From Clostridiales bacterium UBA4821 (GTDB taxonomy: Bacteria > Bacillota > Clostridia > Acetivibrionales > UBA4821): a DNA stretch of 9,264 nucleotides. Positions 1-6,169 of this stretch are shown piece by piece. The DNA lies in NCBI GenBank assembly GCA_002402315.1, contig DHFP01000192.1:1-9264 (forward strand), in the 5' to 3' direction. Both the position numbers and the translations under genes were made by a program. The first letter of the stretch is position 1. Every line of letters begins with the position of its first letter. Under the pieces are notes generated by a model. It was not told the origin of the DNA. It saw only the letters and a program-made list of their open reading frames with translations, and did not search any database.

Positions 1-42
1 TAAACATTCATGATTTTGCCGTGAGCATAATATAGCCTGATG

Positions 43-71
43 TTGACAGGTCATAGGAAAAGTTATATAGT
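43..71 (+). promoter_or_regulatory. Sigma-A-type promoter of the 181-residue protein gene
   Basis: A perfect -35 box TTGACA (43-48) is followed after 17 bases by TATAGT (66-71), five of six matches to the -10 consensus. Transcription would begin near 78, about 23 bases before the ATG at 101, giving a short leader that holds only the ribosome binding site. This is the closest match to consensus in the window, so vegetative expression is likely. That is inference from the sequence only. Confidence 0.75.
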
Positions 72-100
72 ACACATATACTTATACTGGGGGGAATTAG

Positions 101-646
101 ATGCAGCAATCACAGAAATGGAACGGATTTGGAAGAGCGCCATACACGTGGGACAATTTGCTTACACAGGAATTGAACAATATTCCCGAGATGGGTTTGG
201 AGGGTGCTGTTAAGCATACTGCTGATACCATGTTATCATTTGTAGATGAAAATGCAGTTAAGGATTTTGCTGAAAAGACCATTGAGAGGTTAGGGATAAC
301 TGAAAGAAATGCTGAGGATGCTTACAGGGTGTTGGCCGAATATTGGAAGGTTAATAATCCTACCTACGATGCCTATAGAAATGTTGTTGAAAATACACCC
401 CGAAAGGTTACATTTAATGCAGGCCATAATTGCCAATTTTGCGTGAAGCCTATTATGGCACTTCAAAACGTTGAATTTTACTGCAATATCAGGTTTAAAT
501 ATAACAGCCTCGACAACCCGGTGAATGTGCTGCTGACAAAAGCCGTAAACCCCAAGCTGGAATGGAAGCTGGAGTATTTCAGACAGGATAGGCAGGAATC
601 TTGCAGGTATAGTATTGTACTGGAAGAAGAGAGCGCTGTAAACTAA
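101..646 (+). CDS. Uncharacterised 181-residue protein with four cysteines
   Basis: I do not recognise this protein with confidence. It has no signal peptide or membrane segment and looks cytosolic. The N-terminal half (about 1-100) is polar and probably helical. The C-terminal half (about 101-177) looks alpha/beta and carries all four cysteines: C111 and C114 as a CxxC, C128 and C168. The stretch NPKLEWKLEYF followed by a cysteine and an alternating hydrophobic strand faintly recalls the C-terminal part of the L-2-amino-thiazoline-4-carboxylic acid hydrolase-like (DUF6125-type) families, where an NPK-like motif precedes a terminal cysteine. This resemblance is from memory and weak, so I do not assign the function. 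The ATG at 101 is set by a G-run (GGGGGGAA, 89-96) and a strong promoter just upstream. The gene is monocistronic: a terminator follows 26 bases after the stop and the next gene points the other way. Confidence 0.85.
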   Translation: MQQSQKWNGFGRAPYTWDNLLTQELNNIPEMGLEGAVKHTADTMLSFVDENAVKDFAEKTIERLGITERNAEDAYRVLAEYWKVNNPTYDAYRNVVENTPRKVTFNAGHNCQFCVKPIMALQNVEFYCNIRFKYNSLDNPVNVLLTKAVNPKLEWKLEYFRQDRQESCRYSIVLEEESAVN

Positions 647-672
647 AAGATAATATATATCACATTATAAAT

Positions 673-699
673 AAAAAAGGGGCTAATATAGCCCCTTTG
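673..699. terminator. Bidirectional rho-independent terminator between convergent genes
   Basis: The stem GGGGCT (679-684) pairs with AGCCCC (690-695) across a five-base loop. An A-run lies on the left (673-678) and a short T-run on the right, so the hairpin can end transcription of the 181-residue gene on the plus strand and, with a better T-tract, that of the Gly/Tyr-rich gene on the minus strand. Confidence 0.8.
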
Positions 700-775
700 C
701 TGTTATGAAAATAATAATATAAGGAAGAATGGTCCAAGACCAATAGCAAGAATTGTTAAAATATGGTAGGGGGGA

Positions 776-982
776 TTAGTAGCCGTAGAATCCATAGCCA
801 TAGCTGCCATAACCAATAAACGGATAACCGCCATAGCCATATGGGAAACCATACCCAAAACCGCCATAACCGTATGGATAGCCATACCCAAAACCACTGT
901 ATGGGTAACCACATCCAAAGCCGCCATAACAGCCACTGTATGGCCGTAAGCCGTATCCTGCACCATAAATTCTTCTGTCCAT
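776..982 (-). CDS. Gly/Tyr-rich small protein, possible spore coat or spore surface protein
   Basis: This 68-residue protein is about 63% Gly plus Tyr (24 Gly, 19 Tyr) with some Phe and Pro and only two cysteines (C18, C24). It is built from an 11-residue motif of the type GGFGYGFPYGY, visible in the DNA as 33-bp near-repeats at 828-860 and 861-893 and a shortened 27-bp copy at 894-920. A very strong ribosome binding site, AAAGGAGGTG (complement of 988-997), sits five bases before the ATG at 982 and fixes the start. Low-complexity Gly/Tyr-rich proteins of this size are typical of spore coats and exosporia of Bacilli and Clostridia, where tyrosines can be cross-linked; that role here is inference from composition plus a possible mother-cell-type promoter. 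An open hydrophobic frame continues past the stop in the neighbouring frame down to 703, just before the terminator, so the gene may be a frameshifted form of a longer protein. No homologue could be checked. Confidence 0.75.
   Translation of the reverse strand: MDRRIYGAGYGLRPYSGCYGGFGCGYPYSGFGYGYPYGYGGFGYGFPYGYGGYPFIGYGSYGYGFYGY
828..920 (-). repeat. Tandem 33-bp repeats encoding an 11-residue Gly/Tyr motif
   Basis: Two 33-bp units (828-860 and 861-893) and one 27-bp unit (894-920) follow head to tail; each starts CCGCCATA or CCACTGTA on the plus strand and ends in ATACCCAAAA or a close variant. The third copy lacks six bases, which keeps frame. Such in-frame coding repeats can gain or lose units by slippage, so length variation between strains is expected. 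Confidence 0.7.
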
Positions 983-1023
983 AGAGACACCTCCTTTAAT
1001 AATGAACAGTGTTTACATAATAC

Positions 1024-1052
1024 ATTTTATGTGGTAAATATGGCTTTAGTGC
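1024..1052 (-). promoter_or_regulatory. Possible sigma-K/sigma-E-type promoter of the Gly/Tyr-rich gene
   Basis: Read on the minus strand, GCAC (complement of 1049-1052) is followed 17 bases later by CATAAAAT (complement of 1024-1031). The mother-cell sigma-K consensus is AC, 16-17 bases, CATAnnnTA; the sigma-E -10 is CATACAnT. The match is good at -10 but the short -35 is not very informative, and the DNA is A+T-rich. The fit with a coat-like product is what makes this worth listing. Confidence 0.35.
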
Positions 1053-1106
1053 TTGTCTATAGAACAAGAAATGGTTTTTATAAAATTTATCGGAATATAT
1101 CAATTT

Positions 1107-1150
1107 TTGAAATTTATTCTATTTTAAATATATTTTTAATAATGTATAAT
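1107..1150 (+). promoter_or_regulatory. Candidate promoter(s) of the nfeD-paraslipin operon
   Basis: TTGAAA (1107-1112), 16 bases, then TATATT (1129-1134) is a plausible sigma-A promoter. A perfect TATAAT at 1145-1150 is a second -10 candidate with only a weak -35 (TTTTAA region). In both cases transcription would start before the inserted palindromic element at 1163-1320, so that element would be part of a leader of about 200 bases. The A+T-rich background makes chance matches possible. Confidence 0.4.
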
Positions 1151-1162
1151 TGAATTGGCTAA

Positions 1163-1320
1163 GGAACGATGAAATAATAAAACCCGATTTTTAAGTGAGA
1201 TATTTTTCGTCAAGACAAGGCGGAGGAAGGCGTAATAATTGGTTTATTGCAACTGACGACAACGCAGTATTGACGGGAAATAGCCAGTTTTAAAATGGGA
1301 ATTTATTATTTCATCATTCC
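1163..1320. mobile_element. MITE-like 158-bp palindromic element with terminal inverted repeats
   Basis: The ends are inverted repeats: AGGAACGATGAAATAATAAA (1162-1181) matches the reverse complement of 1302-1321 at 19 of 20 positions. The two halves align without a gap for roughly 54 bases, with fewer matches inward (CGTCAA near 1208 against TTGACG near 1270), so a transcript or single strand would fold into one long imperfect hairpin with a roughly 50-base centre. TAA occurs directly on both sides (1160-1162 and 1321-1323), as expected for a 2-3 bp target duplication. There is no open reading frame inside, so the element would need a transposase in trans. I cannot name a family. It lies between the likely promoter and the start of the NfeD gene. 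Confidence 0.7.
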
Positions 1321-1350
1321 TAAAACAAAAAGAAAGCGGTGACTTTATCT

Positions 1351-1806
1351 ATGCTTGTAAAGTGGTTGATTATTGCGGGGGTGTTATTCTTAGGAGAAGC
1401 ATTAACTCCGGGATTTATACTCATGTGGTTCGGAATTGGAGCGCTTGTTGGAGCACTTCTATCTTTAATGGGCGTACATTTGTATCTTCAGATTGCAGCA
1501 TTTATAATAACATCAGCAGTATTACTTATTTTTACCAGGCCTATTATTAAGAATCTAGTAAAGCAAAAAGATATACCAAGCAATGTTTATGCAATGAAAG
1601 GCAAACGTGGTGTGGTAATTCAAGAGATAAATAATATTTTAGGGCAAGGACAAGTAAAGATTGGAGGGGAGGTTTGGAGGGCAGAATCGGAAAACGAAGA
1701 AGGAATAGAGGCTGAAACAGAGGTAGAGGTCATTAGAGTAGATGGAGTTAAAGCAATAGTGTCTCAAGTAGTAAAAAGTAAATTAAAAGAGGAGGTCAGT
1801 AAATAA
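1351..1806 (+). CDS. NfeD-family membrane protein (short form, no protease domain)
   Basis: This 151-residue protein has about three hydrophobic segments at its N terminus (about 4-18, 21-40 and 44-63, the first ending in GEALTPGF, typical of the family), then a soluble domain at about 82-142 rich in beta strands, the OB-fold NfeD C-terminal domain (KGKRGVVIQ, VKIGGEVWRAES, EVEVIRVDGVKAIV). It lacks the ClpP-like serine protease part of long NfeD proteins. Short NfeD proteins are known partners of SPFH proteins and are thought to help organise membrane microdomains. The downstream paraslipin gene overlaps this stop by one base, so translation is probably coupled. I chose the ATG at 1351 because AAAGCGGTGA (1333-1342) lies eight bases before it; the in-frame GTG at 1339 lies inside that site. 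The leader contains a palindromic element. Confidence 0.88.
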   Translation: MLVKWLIIAGVLFLGEALTPGFILMWFGIGALVGALLSLMGVHLYLQIAAFIITSAVLLIFTRPIIKNLVKQKDIPSNVYAMKGKRGVVIQEINNILGQGQVKIGGEVWRAESENEEGIEAETEVEVIRVDGVKAIVSQVVKSKLKEEVSK

Positions 1807-2756
1807 TGTATGTTTTATCGGTTATTCTTATAGTCATAATTTTTATAATAGGTGCCAATTCAATAAAGATTGTCAGGCAGTCAGAGGTACTTATAGTTGA
1901 AAGGTTAGGAAGGTTTCATAAAGTTGCTGAACCGGGATTAAATATTATTATTCCTTTTTTTGATAATGTAAGAGCTATGGTAAATATGAGACAGCAGACT
2001 ATGGATATACCACCCCAGGGTGTAATAACCAAGGATAATGTTACTATAACCATAGACACGGTTGTATTCTTCCAGGTGACAGACCCAGCTAAAGCAGTGT
2101 ATGAAATTGACTCGCTGCACAGAGGTATAGCTTATTTGGCTGCAACGACAATACGTGATATCATTGGTAAGATGGAATTGGATAATACATTCAGCTCAAG
2201 GGATAACATAAACACCCAGCTAAGACAGATTCTTGACGAAGCAACTGACAAATGGGGCTGCAGGGTAGACAGGGTTGAAGTTAAAGATATCAAGCCCCCT
2301 GCGGATATCAGAGACGCAATGGAAAAGCAGATGAATGCTGAAAGAACAAAAAGAGCAGTAATATTACAAGCCGAAGGTGACCGTCAGAGTGCAATTACCA
2401 GGGCTGAAGGAGAAAAAGAGGCGGCTATTTTAAGAGCTGAAGCTGAAAGAGAGTCCAACATAAGGCGTGCTCAGGGTATAAGAGAAGCAAAAGTACTTGA
2501 GGCTATAGGTGAGGCGGAAGCAATAATTAAGGTTGCTGAGTCTAGGTCAAAGGAAATTGAAATGGTTTACGGTGCAATTAAGAATTCAAAACCGGATGAA
2601 AAACTAATAGAGATAAAGGCTTTAGAAACACTGCAGAAGGTTTCTGAAGGAAGTGCAAATAAGATATTCATACCGTTTGAGGCGACTAAAACACTTTCAA
2701 GCCTAGGCGCAGTGAAGGAAGTTTTCAGTACTGACAAGATAAGCAAAAATCAATAA
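1806..2756 (+). CDS. SPFH/Band 7 protein, paraslipin (QmcA-like)
   Basis: The 316 residues show an N-terminal membrane anchor (about 2-18), an SPFH/Band 7 domain (about 20-180; VRQSEVLIVERLGRFHKV, PFFDNVRAMVNMR, VITKDNVTITIDTVVFFQVTDP, IRDIIGKMELDNTFSSRD) and a long charged, Ala/Glu-rich helix (about 170-250) that should form a coiled coil and drive oligomerisation, then a short C-terminal tail. These features and the length match paraslipins such as E. coli QmcA. Such proteins form large rings or cages in the cytoplasmic membrane and are linked to membrane organisation and control of FtsH-type proteases; for this protein that is inference from family. GAGGAGGT (1789-1796) lies nine bases before the ATG, inside the end of the NfeD gene, whose stop shares one base with this start (TAATG). 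A terminator follows ten bases after the stop, closing the two-gene operon. Confidence 0.93.
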   Translation: MYVLSVILIVIIFIIGANSIKIVRQSEVLIVERLGRFHKVAEPGLNIIIPFFDNVRAMVNMRQQTMDIPPQGVITKDNVTITIDTVVFFQVTDPAKAVYEIDSLHRGIAYLAATTIRDIIGKMELDNTFSSRDNINTQLRQILDEATDKWGCRVDRVEVKDIKPPADIRDAMEKQMNAERTKRAVILQAEGDRQSAITRAEGEKEAAILRAEAERESNIRRAQGIREAKVLEAIGEAEAIIKVAESRSKEIEMVYGAIKNSKPDEKLIEIKALETLQKVSEGSANKIFIPFEATKTLSSLGAVKEVFSTDKISKNQ

Positions 2757-2765
2757 TGAAGTATG

Positions 2766-2797
2766 TAGAGGGCAGCTAATGGGCTGCTCTATTTTTT
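2766..2797 (+). terminator. Rho-independent terminator after the paraslipin gene
   Basis: TAGAGGGCAGC (2766-2776) pairs with GCTGCTCTA (2783-2791) with a two-base bulge and a short loop, followed by a six-base T-run (2792-2797). It starts ten bases after the stop codon and separates the nfeD operon from zapA. Confidence 0.8.
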
Positions 2798-2862
2798 GTG
2801 GAGAATAAATAAATTTTTTGATAAAATTTTCTAGTAATATAGGATTTTTTTAATATTTATAG

Positions 2863-2868
2863 TATAAT
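2863..2868 (+). promoter_or_regulatory. Likely -10 box of the zapA promoter
   Basis: A perfect TATAAT occurs 34 bases before the zapA start in a gap of 104 bases that begins with a terminator. No good -35 is found at the right distance (the position is T-rich); TTGATA at 2818-2823 is too far upstream. The promoter is probable from position, but its -35 is not defined. Confidence 0.45.
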
Positions 2869-2901
2869 AAACCTGAAATTTATGTTAAGGAGCGGTTTGT
2901 C

Positions 2902-3297
2902 TTGGATAAGAAAAATAAGATTGAAGTCAGGATTCACGGTAAGGAGTATGTCGTCAAGGGCATGGAGTCTGATGAATATATGCAGAGGATATCATTATAC
3001 ATTGACAAAAAGATGAATGAGGTATCGAAGACAAGCCATAGGTTAAACACTGCTATGGTAGCTGTTTTGGCTGCAATCAATGTAGCTGATGACTTATTTA
3101 AGAGTATGGATAGTTTGACAGAAGCTAAAAAAGAACTAAAGGAAAAAAGTGAAGAGTTAGAAAAAAACAAGGCCAGTTTGAAAAGCGCTCTTGAAGAGGT
3201 TGCAATTTTAAGAGAGAAACTTACTGAGCAGCAATTTGAGCTGGTGCGGACCAAGACCGAGTTAAAAGATTTGCTAACCAATCATCATAGAGTATGA
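2902..3297 (+). CDS. zapA: Cell division protein ZapA
   Basis: ZapA binds FtsZ and bundles protofilaments at mid-cell. Residues 6-70 show the typical N-terminal globular domain: KIEVRIHGKEYVVKGMESDEYMQRI, then YIDKKMNEVSKT and the helix NTAMVAVLAAINVADDLF. From about 71 to 126 follows a charged, heptad-like Lys/Glu-rich coiled coil (EAKKELKEKSEELEKNKA and onward) that would give the antiparallel tetramer. At 131 residues it is somewhat longer than many ZapA proteins because of this coil. The start is TTG at 2902: AAGGAG (2887-2892) lies nine bases upstream, no ATG is available before residue 21, and the domain begins right after. A terminator follows the stop within ten bases, although the next gene starts only about 50 bases later, so some read-through into it is possible. 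Confidence 0.92.
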   Translation: MDKKNKIEVRIHGKEYVVKGMESDEYMQRISLYIDKKMNEVSKTSHRLNTAMVAVLAAINVADDLFKSMDSLTEAKKELKEKSEELEKNKASLKSALEEVAILREKLTEQQFELVRTKTELKDLLTNHHRV

Positions 3298-3306
3298 TTA
3301 CTAAAG

Positions 3307-3339
3307 AAAAACGCCTCAATTTATATCAGGCGTTTTTTT
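3307..3339 (+). terminator. Rho-independent terminator after zapA
   Basis: AAAAACGCCT (3307-3316) pairs with AGGCGTTTTT (3328-3337) across an eleven-base A+T-rich loop, and the T-run extends to 3339. The C+G core is only five pairs, so termination may be partial. Confidence 0.8.
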
Positions 3340-3392
3340 GTATGTGAAAATGGCGATAATAACTACCGTAGTATTGGAAGGTGGGTTAAAGG

Positions 3393-5921
3393 TTGGAGGG
3401 TATTTACACAACAAGTGAAAAGAAACTGCCGGAATTGCTTGCGCCCGCTGGTAACATGCAAGCTTTTCTTGCAGCAGTAGAAAGTGGAGCTGACGCGGTA
3501 TATATTGGGGCAAAAGAATTCAGTGCGAGGCAGTATGCAGATAATTTCAGTGATAAAGATCTGACCAATGCGGCAAAGTATGCACATGAGAGAGGGGTCA
3601 ATGTATATCTTGCCTTAAATACTTTAATACGCGATGATGAGTTAAATAGAGCATTAGAAGTGATGTATAAGGCCTCATGCAGTAACGTAGATGCTATAAT
3701 TATCCAGGATATTGGACTGGCAGCCAAGGCGGTTATGATAATGCCCGGCATTAGGCTCCATGCCAGCACGCAGATGACTATACATAATTTTGAGGGTGTT
3801 AATTTATTAAAAAAACTTGGTTTTAAAAGAGTTGTTCTCTCCAGGGAGCTATCACTTCAGCAAGTGGATGATATAGTAAAAAGAGCTAATGGAGTTGAAA
3901 TAGAGATATTTGTGCATGGAGCATTATGCGTAAGCTATTCCGGCCAGTGCTTGTTCAGCAGTATGGTTGGTGGGAGAAGCGGCAACAGGGGAAGATGTGC
4001 TCAGCCCTGTCGTCAAAGGTATAAGCTTGTTAATTATGAAACCGGGCAGGAGGTTTATGATGGCAGGTACGGAGAATACCTATTGAGTCCAAAAGACCTT
4101 TGCACAATTGAGATGCTTCCCGAAATAGTTAATAAAGGAATACACTCACTAAAGATTGAAGGCAGGATGAAAAGTCCGGAGTACGTAGCAACAGTAACAA
4201 GGATATATAGAAAGCATCTTGACTTTATTGCATCTGGCCGGAACTACATGGTGAGAGATGATGATATTAATGACCTTAAATTAATTTTCAATAGAGGCGG
4301 CTTTACAAAAGGTCTGCTGGGGGAAGAAAAGGGTATTTCTCTAATGAGCCATGAGGCTTCTTCGCATAGAGGCATAGAAGCTGGAGAAGTATCCGGATAT
4401 GATAACAGAAACCGCATGCTCAGAATCAGACTCACGTCAAGTATAAGGTTAGGTGATGTGATAAAACGTGAGCCTGGCAGTGAGGAAAGCACTACGGTAA
4501 CTAAGATGATCATTAATGGAGAAAAAGTTCAGAGTGGTGCACCTGATGAAATCGTAGAGATCCCAACAAATCATGCATGGGCAATTGGTGATACGGTATA
4601 TAAGGTATACGATAAAAAATTGATTGAAAAAGCAGCTGCAGCCTATTCAGGCAAGCTCTATAAAAAGGTGCCGCTGTATGCTGAGTTTAAGCTCAGTTTT
4701 GGGAATCCTATTGAACTGACAGTTTGGGATGAAGAAGAAAATACGATTGAGGTTAAAGGTAGGAAGAATGCTGAAGAAGCTCAGAAGGTAGTTCTGACAC
4801 CGGATAAGGTGTTGACGCAGCTAGAGTCTCTAGGCAACACTCCTTATTATCTTGCCAAGACTCAGATTGAAATGGAGGATGAGCTATTTCTTCCCATATC
4901 TGAGATTAATGATGTCAGGAGAAAAGCAGTTGAATCTATAGCTAATGAAAGGATTGAGAGAAGAAAAAAGAACTGTGAAGATGAAAAGACATTTAAAGCT
5001 CAAGTCAATAGATTGCTGGAGATGCCTAATAGTCCAGATATCAAGCACCAGCCCCGGATTTCAGTTTTTATACCTGATTTTGATTTGTTACAGCACATTA
5101 AACCTCTAAATGTTTCGCGGATATATATTCCTTCCGGCGAGTTTTTTGATGACAGAATAATGCCAAGTGTGATAGAGGATTTAGTTGGTAAAGGTACAGA
5201 AGTTTTTATTGCTTTTCCAAGAACAACTCTTAGACCGGAGATTGACAAGATATATGAAAATATGAAAAAGATAGAAAGCTATGGATTCACTGGAGCACTG
5301 GTAGGTAACTATGGTCTTCTTAAGATGTTTAAAATTCTTAAAAACTTTAAAATCCATGCAGATAACTCATTCAACTTGTTTAACCGTTTAACAGCCGAAG
5401 CCTTAGAAGATTTAGGACTTGACGGTATAACAGCTTCTCCGGAACTTGAACTGAAGCAAGTACAGAGTGCCACATCAGGTGTTGAAATTGACACCGAAAT
5501 TATCATACATGGCAGATCGCCTTTGATGGTTGGGAAATACTGCCCAATTAGGAGCCTGATGCTAGGCGGAAGTAAAGTGGAGAAAGAGTGTAACTTATGT
5601 AAATCACAGCCCATTGGTATAAGGGATAAAACCGGTGTCATATTTCCTATGACATTTAGTCCGGGACAATGCCACTTTGAAGTGTTAAATTCTAAAACTT
5701 TATGTACGGCATGGGATTTTGATTCTGTAAAAAATCTCGGAATGAAGTATCTACGTTTGCACTTTACACATGAAGAAGAAAAACAGATAATTGATACTAT
5801 TAAGCTGTATACAAGACTAATGTATGAAGGTCAAGAGGTTCTTGAGGATTATAGTGACCTCTTGGAAGAGATAAAACAGAATGGGTTTACAAGAGGTCAT
5901 TATTTTAGAGGTGTTGAATAG
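3393..5921 (+). CDS. U32-family protein with DUF3656 (RlhA-like RNA hydroxylation protein)
   Basis: The N-terminal U32 domain starts at once (LPELLAPAGNMQAFLAAVESGADAVYIG) and contains HASTQ (123-127), FVHGALC (173-179) and the family signature with C179, C186, C202 and C206. A middle part (about 380-510) looks like the DUF3656/collagenase-like domain. A second U32-like half (about 555-790) carries HGRSPLMVGKYCP (706-718) and cysteines C717, C733, C736 and C760. At 842 residues it is about twice the length of TrhP-type proteins (YrrO of B. subtilis). Although named peptidases, characterised members hydroxylate RNA: RlhA acts on 23S rRNA C2501, TrhP on tRNA U34, with prephenate involved. In the relatives UbiU/UbiV four cysteines hold a [4Fe-4S] cluster. 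RlhA-like activity here is inference. The TTG start at 3393 follows AAGGTGG (3378-3384); the first ATG is at residue 22, too late for the domain. A GATAAT at 3355-3360 may serve as -10, or the gene may depend on read-through from zapA. Confidence 0.92.
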   Translation: MEGIYTTSEKKLPELLAPAGNMQAFLAAVESGADAVYIGAKEFSARQYADNFSDKDLTNAAKYAHERGVNVYLALNTLIRDDELNRALEVMYKASCSNVDAIIIQDIGLAAKAVMIMPGIRLHASTQMTIHNFEGVNLLKKLGFKRVVLSRELSLQQVDDIVKRANGVEIEIFVHGALCVSYSGQCLFSSMVGGRSGNRGRCAQPCRQRYKLVNYETGQEVYDGRYGEYLLSPKDLCTIEMLPEIVNKGIHSLKIEGRMKSPEYVATVTRIYRKHLDFIASGRNYMVRDDDINDLKLIFNRGGFTKGLLGEEKGISLMSHEASSHRGIEAGEVSGYDNRNRMLRIRLTSSIRLGDVIKREPGSEESTTVTKMIINGEKVQSGAPDEIVEIPTNHAWAIGDTVYKVYDKKLIEKAAAAYSGKLYKKVPLYAEFKLSFGNPIELTVWDEEENTIEVKGRKNAEEAQKVVLTPDKVLTQLESLGNTPYYLAKTQIEMEDELFLPISEINDVRRKAVESIANERIERRKKNCEDEKTFKAQVNRLLEMPNSPDIKHQPRISVFIPDFDLLQHIKPLNVSRIYIPSGEFFDDRIMPSVIEDLVGKGTEVFIAFPRTTLRPEIDKIYENMKKIESYGFTGALVGNYGLLKMFKILKNFKIHADNSFNLFNRLTAEALEDLGLDGITASPELELKQVQSATSGVEIDTEIIIHGRSPLMVGKYCPIRSLMLGGSKVEKECNLCKSQPIGIRDKTGVIFPMTFSPGQCHFEVLNSKTLCTAWDFDSVKNLGMKYLRLHFTHEEEKQIIDTIKLYTRLMYEGQEVLEDYSDLLEEIKQNGFTRGHYFRGVE

Positions 5922-5930
5922 GAAATAGTG

Positions 5931-5960
5931 AAGGGGATATGGAAACCATATCCCCTTTTC
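5931..5960 (+). terminator. Rho-independent terminator after the U32 gene
   Basis: A perfect 12-bp stem, AAGGGGATATGG (5931-5942) with CCATATCCCCTT (5946-5957), closes on an AAA loop. The T-tract is short (TTTT including the end of the stem, then CCC), so it is a stable hairpin with a modest tail. Confidence 0.8.
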
Positions 5961-5980
5961 CCATAATATTTATGACTTCT

Positions 5981-6003
5981 AATTTATACACGCTGTATAA
6001 ATT
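5981..6003. promoter_or_regulatory. Perfect 23-bp palindrome, candidate operator upstream of htrA
   Basis: AATTTATACA (5981-5990) and TGTATAAATT (5994-6003) are exact inverted repeats around CGC. The site lies 167 bases before the htrA start and ends seven bases before TAAAAT (6011-6016), an extended -10 candidate preceded by TGG, so a dimer bound here would cover the -35 region of that promoter. It has no T-tract and no G+C stem, so it is not a terminator. The regulator is unknown; I do not recognise the half-site. Confidence 0.55.
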
Positions 6004-6052
6004 TTTATGGTAAAATGAATATATATTAAAAGCAATAAAGAATTTAGGTTGA

Positions 6053-6082
6053 GAAAGTAATTTCCGGATGAAATTATCTTTC
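6053..6082 (+). promoter_or_regulatory. Inverted repeat in the htrA upstream region
   Basis: GAAAGTAATTTC (6053-6064) is matched by GAAATTATCTTTC (6070-6082), the reverse complement apart from one extra base, around CGGAT. If transcription starts at the upstream candidate promoter this forms a leader hairpin; if only the downstream promoter is used, it lies upstream of it and could be a protein site. No T-run follows, so it is not a terminator. Function unknown. Confidence 0.35.
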
Positions 6083-6105
6083 GATAGTTTACAATTTGTT
6101 CATAA

Positions 6106-6135
6106 TTGATTTAATATTTTTGTTTATGTTATAAT
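6106..6135 (+). promoter_or_regulatory. Extended -10 promoter immediately upstream of htrA
   Basis: A perfect TATAAT (6130-6135) with the TG extension one base before it (TGTTATAAT from 6127) is preceded at 18 bases by TTGATT (6106-6111, four of six matches). Transcription would start near 6142, leaving a leader of about 28 bases that carries the ribosome binding site. This is the most credible main promoter of htrA. Confidence 0.65.
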
Positions 6136-6169
6136 TAGACATAAAATTATTATACGAGGAGGAATTGAT

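Noticed and set aside
828..920. Repeats considered as a CRISPR array
   Set aside because: The units are contiguous, without spacers, and encode an in-frame Gly/Tyr motif.
703..990. A 95-residue open frame on the minus strand over the Gly/Tyr-rich gene
   Set aside because: Its GTG start lies inside the ribosome binding site of the 68-residue frame, and most of it is the shifted reading of the Gly/Tyr codons. Only its last part, beyond the other stop, is kept as a frameshift question.
1339..1350. Upstream GTG start for the NfeD gene
   Set aside because: It falls within the sequence AAAGCGGTGA that serves as ribosome binding site for the ATG at 1351, and has no site of its own.
2934..3281. Long minus-strand open frame across zapA
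   Set aside because: It is Ser/Leu/Phe-rich low-complexity translation opposite the Lys/Glu-rich coiled coil, with no ribosome binding site; a shadow of zapA.
3393..5921. Reading the U32 protein as a collagenase or secreted protease
   Set aside because: There is no signal peptide, no classical protease motif, and characterised members of the family act in RNA or ubiquinone hydroxylation.
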